Positions 1 through 4,304 of a DNA stretch of 10,033 nucleotides are shown piece by piece. Both the position numbers and the translations under genes were made by a program. The notes under the pieces are model-generated. The model ran no database searches, was not told the DNA's origin, and saw only the letters and a list, made by a program, of their open reading frames with translations. Source of the stretch: JBEIFW01 sp044370695 (GTDB lineage: Bacteria; Actinomycetota; Acidimicrobiia; Acidimicrobiales; Ilumatobacteraceae); the NCBI GenBank assembly GCA_044370695.1, contig JBILVB010000134.1, positions 1-10,033 on the forward strand, read 5' to 3'. The stretch's first letter is position 1, and each line of letters begins with the position of its first letter.

Positions 1-1
1 G

Positions 2-178
2 ATCCTCGCCCAGGACGAAGCCTCGAGCGTGGTGTGGGGGATGCCCGGGTACGTCGTCAAGGCGGGTCTCGCCGACGAGGTGCTCGCGGTGGAAGACGTG
101 GCGGGAGCCATCGAGATGAGAGTCCGCAGCCGGCGCAGTGCCGCTGCCCCGAACGGAAGGATCGAGGTGATGAGATGA
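2..178 (+). CDS. cheB: CheB protein-glutamate methylesterase, C-terminal end (5' partial)
   Basis: This is the last 58 codons of an open frame that enters from the left edge and stops with TGA at 176-178. It encodes AQDEASSVVWGMPG followed by VVKAGLADEVLAVEDVAGAI, the conserved end of the CheB methylesterase domain, where family members read AQDxxSSVVyGMPg...AGLAdxVlPLxxIA. CheB removes methyl groups from (and deamidates) glutamyl residues of chemoreceptors and is activated through its N-terminal receiver domain. The receiver, the catalytic Ser/His/Asp residues and the start all lie outside the window. The stop overlaps the start of cheR by four bases (ATGA, 175-178), which indicates translational coupling between the opposing adaptation enzymes. 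A short basic tail (RVRSRRS and onward) follows the conserved core. Identification rests on the C-terminal motif plus the cheR neighbour. Confidence 0.9.
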   Translation: MLAQDEASSVVWGMPGYVVKAGLADEVLAVEDVAGAIEMRVRSRRSAAAPNGRIEVMR

Positions 179-1038
179 CGACGGGTCAGACCGCAACGGA
201 CGCGATCCTGAACCCGGCCGATTTCGCCTACCTCCGGCAGGTGGTCCGCGACCGCTCGGCGATCGTGCTCGACGAGTCCAAGGACTATCTGGTGGAGAAC
301 CGCCTGCGCCCGATCATGCGGGAGCACAAGGTGGACTCGCTGCGCGGGGTCGTCGAGCGCATGCGTCGTGAACCCCACGGTGCGCTCGCCAGCGCCGTCA
401 TCGACGCGATGACGACGAACGAGACCTCGTGGTTCCGCGACATCCACCCGTTCAACTCGCTGCCCGACGTGGTGGGGGAGATCCTCACCACCAAGCCGGC
501 CGGCGCCCCGTTGACGGTGTGGTGCGCGGCGTCCTCGAGCGGCCAGGAGCCGTACACGATCGCCATGGTGATCAACGAGAAGTACCCGGAGCTCGCAGCC
601 GGCCGCCGGTTGCGGATCGTGGCGACGGACCTCTCGCCGACCATGGTGCAGCGCACCAAGTCGGGCCGGTACACGCAGTTCGAGGTGAACCGCGGACTGC
701 CCGCCCGCTATCTGGTGCGGTACTTCCAGCAGGACGGCAAGGACTGGGTGATCAGCCGGGAGATCCGGAACCTGGTCGAGGCGCGCGAGCTGAACCTCGT
801 CGAGTCGTGGGGCGGACTGCCCCGCTGCGACCTGGTGATGATCCGCAACGTCCTCATCTACTTCTCCGTGGACACGAAGCGATCGATCCTCGGTCGCATC
901 CGCAAAGACGTGCTCGCACCCGGTGGATTCCTGTTCCTCGGCGCGAGCGAGACGACCCTGAACGTCGACGATGCCTACGTCCGCCGGGACTTCGGCAAGA
1001 GCATCTGCTACCAGGCGCCCGGTGCGCCCAACCGGTGA
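175..1038 (+). CDS. cheR: CheR chemoreceptor glutamate methyltransferase
   Basis: Encodes 287 aa, a usual CheR length. CheR uses S-adenosylmethionine to methylate glutamates on the cytoplasmic part of chemoreceptors, opposing CheB. An N-terminal helical CheR domain (about residues 13-75) is followed by the Rossmann methyltransferase domain. Diagnostic motifs are TTNETSWFRD (80-89), the SAM-binding WCAASSSGQEPYTIAM (116-131), ATDLS (150-154), RNVLIYF (224-230) and GASET (256-260). I chose the ATG at 175 because it overlaps the cheB stop and has a GAGGTG ribosome site at 164-169. The frame is open back to position 34, but that stretch is antisense to nothing and runs within cheB codons in another frame. 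No C-terminal pentapeptide-tether or TPR extension is seen. The next gene begins 7 bases after the stop. Confidence 0.96.
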   Translation: MTTGQTATDAILNPADFAYLRQVVRDRSAIVLDESKDYLVENRLRPIMREHKVDSLRGVVERMRREPHGALASAVIDAMTTNETSWFRDIHPFNSLPDVVGEILTTKPAGAPLTVWCAASSSGQEPYTIAMVINEKYPELAAGRRLRIVATDLSPTMVQRTKSGRYTQFEVNRGLPARYLVRYFQQDGKDWVISREIRNLVEARELNLVESWGGLPRCDLVMIRNVLIYFSVDTKRSILGRIRKDVLAPGGFLFLGASETTLNVDDAYVRRDFGKSICYQAPGAPNR

Positions 1039-1045
1039 GGTGAAC

Positions 1046-1480
1046 ATGCAGCTCAACGAGACCGCGCTCCATGAAGCGGTCAACACCACCCTCGATGCGC
1101 TCGTCGGATCGGCCGGCGAAGCGGTCGACCCGACCACGCCGAACTGGGCCATTCGTGCCTTGATCGAGATCAGCGGCGACTTCGACGCAGTCGTCGCCGC
1201 CACCTGCGACGAGCACTTCGCCCGCTCGCTGGCGGCGGCGATGTTCGGCCTCGAACTCGACGAGACGTCCGACGACGACGTGCGTGACGCCTTCGGTGAG
1301 TTCACGAACATCGCGGGCGGCATGGTCAAGTCGCTGCTCCCGGGCACCTGCCGGATGAGCGTTCCCAGCGTCGGGGACCCGACCGGCGTGGGGGAGCCCT
1401 CGGCCGCAGCGCTGCTGTGCGAGGCGGCCGTCGAGCACGAAGGCGGCCACGTCGGCGTGCGTGTGCTGTCGCCGACGTGA
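1046..1480 (+). CDS. cheX: CheX-type CheY-phosphate phosphatase
   Basis: Encodes 144 aa. CheX/CheC-family proteins dephosphorylate CheY-P, and their active helix carries a Glu and an Asn in an E-x-x-N arrangement. Here DAFGEFTNIAGGMVKSLLPG (81-100) supplies E85 and N88 with the typical following GG and K. The preceding strand/helix region (residues 35-70) ends in LAAAMFGLE, which resembles the CheX segment before the active helix. A single E-x-x-N helix matches CheX rather than CheC, which normally has two. The GAGGTGA ribosome site (1037-1043) overlaps the cheR stop, and its immediate position decides the ATG at 1046 over upstream in-frame codons. The gene lies directly before cheY, its presumed substrate. 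The phosphatase role is inferred from the family, not shown by the sequence alone. Confidence 0.8.
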   Translation: MQLNETALHEAVNTTLDALVGSAGEAVDPTTPNWAIRALIEISGDFDAVVAATCDEHFARSLAAAMFGLELDETSDDDVRDAFGEFTNIAGGMVKSLLPGTCRMSVPSVGDPTGVGEPSAAALLCEAAVEHEGGHVGVRVLSPT

Positions 1481-1548
1481 GCGACCCCGGCACGACTGCG
1501 TCCCAGAACCCCGATCCGCCTCAGTAACCCATTCCGGGGAAGGTATCC

Positions 1549-1905
1549 ATGAAGATCCTCGTGGTCGATGACAGCAGGGCGATGCGCATGATCGTGCAGC
1601 GCACCCTGCGCCAGGCCGGGTTCGACGCCACCATCGTGGAGGCGGAGAACGGTCAGGAGGCCCTCGACAAGACCAAGTCCGAAAAACCCGACCTCATCCT
1701 GAGCGACTGGAACATGCCGGTGATGTCCGGCATCGAGTTCCTCAACGCGCTGCGCGGTGGCGGGAACAACACGAAGTTCGGCTTCGTGACCTCGGAGTCG
1801 ACCCCGGCCATGCGTGCGCAGGCCGTCGGCTCCGGTGCGGCGTTCCTGATCTCCAAGCCCTTCAATGCCGACACGTTCAAAGAGACCCTGAACGGGGTGG
1901 TGTGA
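1549..1905 (+). CDS. cheY: CheY-like single-domain response regulator
   Basis: Encodes 118 aa, a receiver domain with no output domain. The acidic pocket is D7/D8, the phospho-acceptor is D53 in SDWNMPVMSG, the switch Thr is T81 in FVTSE, and the invariant Lys is K103 in SKPF. All catalytic residues are therefore intact. The position equivalent to the aromatic Y106 switch of E. coli CheY is L100 (AAFLISKPF), so signal output may not follow the enteric model exactly. It is expected to be phosphorylated by a CheA encoded outside the window and to bind the flagellar switch (established for the family, not visible here). A GGGGAAGG ribosome site at 1536-1543 precedes the ATG. The 68-base gap to cheX is the largest in this operon and shows no convincing promoter. 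Its stop overlaps the next start. Confidence 0.94.
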   Translation: MKILVVDDSRAMRMIVQRTLRQAGFDATIVEAENGQEALDKTKSEKPDLILSDWNMPVMSGIEFLNALRGGGNNTKFGFVTSESTPAMRAQAVGSGAAFLISKPFNADTFKETLNGVV

Positions 1906-2399
1906 TGTCGACCCAAGCGCTCGATCCCGTGCCGGTCCCTCGTCTCGAGGAGATCAAGGGGACCTTCTGCATGCTGCTCGCCAAGGACGTCCGGGTGGAG
2001 CAGTGCAAGAGCTACGAGAAGCACTCCGACGACGGGGTGATCTCCATCGTGCGCGACGACGAGGGCAACGCGCTCGCCGCCGTGCAGGTCGACGCCAAGA
2101 TCGCGGCCGGGGCCGGCGCGGCGCTCACCTTGATGCCGGCGGGACCGGTGAAGGAGGTCAAGACCTCCGCCGACGTGTTCCCGACGCACCTGGAGAACTT
2201 CCGGGAGATCGCGAACGTGCTGGCTGGGCTGATGAACAGCCAGAGCAGCCCGCACGTCACGCTCGGCGAAGTGCTCCGCATCGCCGACGGCATCGCCGAC
2301 GACGTGCGCGAACTGCGCGCCGACCCGACTCGGCGCGACGTGTTCGACATCGACATCCCCGGCTACGCGGCCGGGCGCCTGTACGTGTTCGTGCGCTGA
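1905..2399 (+). CDS. Divergent CheX/CheC-like protein of the chemotaxis operon
   Basis: Encodes 164 aa from the ATG at 1905, which shares one base with the cheY stop (TGATG). A GTG at 1902 would add one residue and is equally possible. GGGGTGG at 1894-1900 can serve as ribosome site. I do not recognise the protein by overall similarity. However, residues 57-115 follow the layout of the upstream CheX: a strand stretch (LAAVQVDAKIAAGAGAALTLMP), a polar link (VKTSADVFPTH), then a helix LENFREIANVLAGLMN, where E101 and N104 fall in the E-x-x-N phosphatase spacing, as in GEFTNIAGG of CheX. The C-terminal part (GRLYVFVR) ends in a strand. The likely role is a second CheY-P phosphatase, or a CheX-fold partner that binds without catalysis. 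The CheX-fold assignment is inference; operon membership is clear from the overlap. Confidence 0.65.
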   Translation: MSTQALDPVPVPRLEEIKGTFCMLLAKDVRVEQCKSYEKHSDDGVISIVRDDEGNALAAVQVDAKIAAGAGAALTLMPAGPVKEVKTSADVFPTHLENFREIANVLAGLMNSQSSPHVTLGEVLRIADGIADDVRELRADPTRRDVFDIDIPGYAAGRLYVFVR

Positions 2400-2459
2400 G
2401 CGCCGAATCCCGCTCGGGTGATGTCTCGCCCGGGTGACGTACTACGGCGACGACGTCGA

Positions 2460-2498
2460 CGGCGGTGACCGGGCCTGGTGGGTGCCCGGTCACCGCCG
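2460..2498. terminator. Strong hairpin between convergent operons, probable bidirectional terminator
   Basis: A perfect 15-bp inverted repeat: C plus GGCGGTGACCGGGC at 2460-2474 and GCCCGGTCACCGCC plus G at 2484-2498, around a 9-base loop. It lies 61 bases after the stop of the last chemotaxis gene and 101 bases after the stop of the minus-strand lipoprotein gene. No U-tract follows on either strand, which is common for actinobacterial hairpin terminators. Its position between converging operons and its symmetry support termination in both directions. Confidence 0.75.
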
Positions 2499-2556
2499 CG
2501 TTCGGCCGGCGCGCCCGGGCCGGGTGGTAGTGCGGTGTTGCGGAGCACAACCCTTT

Positions 2557-2584
2557 GCTTTACATAACAAGTATTATCGGCGGC
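2557..2584 (-). other. dif-like XerC/XerD recombination site (candidate)
   Basis: Read on the minus strand, this AT-rich element has an 11-bp left arm GCCGCCGATAA, a 6-bp centre TACTTG, and an 11-bp right arm TTATGTAAAGC. The classical dif architecture is an 11-bp XerC arm ending in ATAA, a 6-bp centre, and an 11-bp XerD arm starting TTATGT with AA following. E. coli dif has arms GGTGCGCATAA and TTATGTTAAAT. Actinobacterial dif sites, as I remember them, carry CCGATAAT in the left arm, which is also present here. The inner ATAA/TTAT pair gives the expected partial palindrome. The site stands out from very GC-rich surroundings, is intergenic, and is flanked by operons that converge on it, as at a chromosome terminus. 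The assignment is by motif only. Confidence 0.5.
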
Positions 2585-2598
2585 TGACCGCAGCGGGA

Positions 2599-4173
2599 TC
2601 AGCGGACGTAGGTCAAGGCCTTGGGCCCGTACCCGCCGAAGGCCGAGGACGAGGCGGCACCGGGCAGCTTCTCGACCCGCATCGAACCGTCGGGCTCCAC
2701 CTGCAGCACGAGCAGGCCCGCGACCTTGTCGCCCGGTACGAGCCGGTAGCCCTTGGTCGGTTTGCTCTCGTTCATGCGCGAGCCATCGGCGTTCACGTAC
2801 CGGAACTCGACGAGCTCGACGACCGTCGGGGCGGCGCCGGCGGTCAGCGTCTTCGGGTCGATGCCGTTGCCCTTGGCCATGAACTGGCACGGGCAGCCGT
2901 CCCAGTCGCCCACCGAGAACACGATCGCCGAGTTGTCGACGGCGTCGGGCGCGATGGCCAGGTGAGTGTCCCAGTAGCCGCGGGCGGTCTTCCCCTGATT
3001 GTCGTACGACGCACTCTGCGACCCCACGCCGCGATAGCCGTTCGTGCCCTGGACGAACCAGATGCCCTGCGCGGTCCCGGGCACGTCCCAGTCGATGCGA
3101 CCGTCGAAGGGCGCCTCGGTCCGCAGCGACAGGCGCTCGTAGGCGGCGCGCACCTCGGCCGGGAAGTACGAGAACGGTCCCGCCGTGAACGGCTTCCACT
3201 GCTCGGCGCCGTAGTACGAGGCCGGGTTCGCCAGCTTCAGCCGCACCTCCTCGTCGAAGGTCGAGAAGTCGAATCCGGGGTTCGCCGAGTCGTCGGCGAG
3301 CAGGTCGCCGGCCTTCACCGCGACCGGCGCCCGCAGGGTCCCGTCGGTGAACGCCGCCGCCAGCGCGGGCGACAGCGGGCCGACGTGAATGAACACGGAG
3401 AACAACCGGCACGAGTGGGCCACCACGATGCGATGGTCCGGGTACGGGTAGTTGTTCGACTTCTGGAAGTCCTGGATGTCGACGACCGTGCCGTCCGCCG
3501 GTGCCGTGATCCGGTAGGTGCCGGCCGGTCGGGTGCCCTCGGGGTAGTACACGTAGATGTGGTCGACGGGGGTGATGTGCGTCGTCGTCATGGCGCCGAG
3601 CGGGTAGATGTACGACACGGTCGCGGGGTCGACCATCGGTGCGCTGTAGCGGGTCGGCCCGTTCGGGTCGCACCCCTTGGGCCCTGCCAGCCCCTGGGCG
3701 AGCGACATCGCCCCCGTCGGGGCGCCGATGGAGCCGTCGAGGTTCGCCCAGATCAGCATGCCGTCCGACATCGTGCGGCACTCGAGCCCGGCCTGCTTGG
3801 TCCCGGCGGTCTCGCAGCCGGCCCCGAGCTTGGCGCCACCCCCCGGGCCGCTGCCGGGTGACGCACCCGGGCCGCCTGACTGCACCTGGCCGTCGCGCCC
3901 GGCCCAGACGAGCTTGCCGTCCTGCATCTTGGTGCAGACCAACTCGCCGACGGTGGCCTGCTCGCGCTCGCAAATGCTCCCGGCGCGCGGCTCGGCAGCC
4001 GGTGGTGGGTTCCCGACGGCACCGGTACCGACCGGGGTCGACCCGGCCGCCGCGGGACCGGCGGTGGTCGTCGCCGACGGGCTGGACGGGGACGCCGCCG
4101 GCTCCGACGAACCCCCGCCGCAGCCGACCAGGCCGAGGCCTGCCAGGCCCAACAACGCACAGGCGAAGCGCAT
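2599..4173 (-). CDS. Secreted lipoprotein with duplicated Cys/Trp motif and degenerate M23-like domain
   Basis: Encodes 524 aa. Residues 1-18 are a lipoprotein signal with lipobox LVGC (C18), followed by a Ser/Ala/Thr/Pro-rich linker (20-65). Two tandem copies of a C-x(11)-C-x2-M-x-DG-x-L-x-W-A-x2-DG motif follow (68-95 and 120-147), with cysteines C68/C80 and C120/C132. From about 195 the order of conserved pieces resembles an M23 (LytM/lysostaphin) barrel: THITPVDH (198-205), APADGTVVDI (224-233), VVAHSCRLFSVFIHVG (250-265), VAVKAGDLLAD (284-294) and THLAIAP (403-409). The metal-site pattern is off: H199 and D204 have one extra residue between them, and the last H-x-H reads H404-L-A406. It may therefore bind cell wall or act as a scaffold rather than cut peptidoglycan. 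Residues 303-400 would be an insertion. The start at ATG 4173 is set by the signal peptide. Extracytoplasmic location is secure; the M23 relation is inference. Confidence 0.75.
   Translation of the reverse strand: MRFACALLGLAGLGLVGCGGGSSEPAASPSSPSATTTAGPAAAGSTPVGTGAVGNPPPAAEPRAGSICEREQATVGELVCTKMQDGKLVWAGRDGQVQSGGPGASPGSGPGGGAKLGAGCETAGTKQAGLECRTMSDGMLIWANLDGSIGAPTGAMSLAQGLAGPKGCDPNGPTRYSAPMVDPATVSYIYPLGAMTTTHITPVDHIYVYYPEGTRPAGTYRITAPADGTVVDIQDFQKSNNYPYPDHRIVVAHSCRLFSVFIHVGPLSPALAAAFTDGTLRAPVAVKAGDLLADDSANPGFDFSTFDEEVRLKLANPASYYGAEQWKPFTAGPFSYFPAEVRAAYERLSLRTEAPFDGRIDWDVPGTAQGIWFVQGTNGYRGVGSQSASYDNQGKTARGYWDTHLAIAPDAVDNSAIVFSVGDWDGCPCQFMAKGNGIDPKTLTAGAAPTVVELVEFRYVNADGSRMNESKPTKGYRLVPGDKVAGLLVLQVEPDGSMRVEKLPGAASSSAFGGYGPKALTYVR
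3733..3972 (-). repeat. Two tandem copies of a Cys/Trp motif inside the lipoprotein
   Basis: Copy 1 (3889-3972) encodes residues 68-95 and copy 2 (3733-3816) residues 120-147. Shared residues are Cys, Cys twelve residues later, M-x-DG-x-L-x-W-A and a final DG. The copies are separated by a Gly/Pro-rich linker. Each pair of cysteines could form a disulphide outside the cell. The function is unknown to me. Confidence 0.7.
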
Positions 4174-4181
4174 GACGGTCC

Positions 4182-4211
4182 ATCGTAGGGTGCGCCAGCA
4201 GCGGCCGTCAT
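4182..4211 (-). promoter_or_regulatory. Putative leaderless promoter of the lipoprotein gene
   Basis: On the minus strand, ATGACG (4206-4211) is followed after 18 bases by TACGAT (4182-4187), a reasonable -35/-10 pair. The ATG of the lipoprotein gene comes 8 bases after the -10, so transcription would begin at or next to the start codon. No Shine-Dalgarno sequence precedes that ATG, which agrees with a leaderless message. The motif is short and the call is tentative. Confidence 0.35.
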
Positions 4212-4248
4212 CGCGCGGTAAGTGATCTGCCGGCGGGCGCCGCCGCGC

Positions 4249-4280
4249 CGCCTCGCTCCCCGCCTCGCTCCTCGCCTCGG
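4249..4280. repeat. Short 12-bp tandem repeat, about 2.6 copies
   Basis: CGCCTCGCTCC occurs at 4249-4259 and again at 4261-4271, and a third, broken copy starts at 4273 (CGCCTCG). It lies in the 131-base gap (4174-4304) between the DUF1501 stop and the lipoprotein start. On the minus strand it reads GGAGCGAGGCG. It could be a protein-binding stretch, part of the DUF1501 3' end, or slippage in GC-rich DNA. Nothing else except the promoter proposed for the lipoprotein is visible in this gap. Confidence 0.5.
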
Positions 4281-4304
4281 CGCGTCGGGAACCGAGCGTC
4301 GGGG

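Noticed and set aside
34..174. An upstream start for cheR at position 34
   Set aside because: That extension would overlap cheB by 145 bases and encode an Arg/Gly-rich stretch foreign to CheR. ATG 175 has a ribosome site and the typical 4-base overlap.
2559..2577. Promoter from TTTACA and TATTAT in the AT-rich stretch
   Set aside because: The hexamers are only 7 bases apart, and no gene follows on the plus strand. The dif-like layout explains the same bases better.
2583..2603. Hairpin GCTGA/TCAGC at the lipoprotein stop as a terminator
   Set aside because: It has only 5 base pairs with an 11-base loop and overlaps the stop codon and the dif-like arm. The hairpin at 2460-2498 is far stronger.
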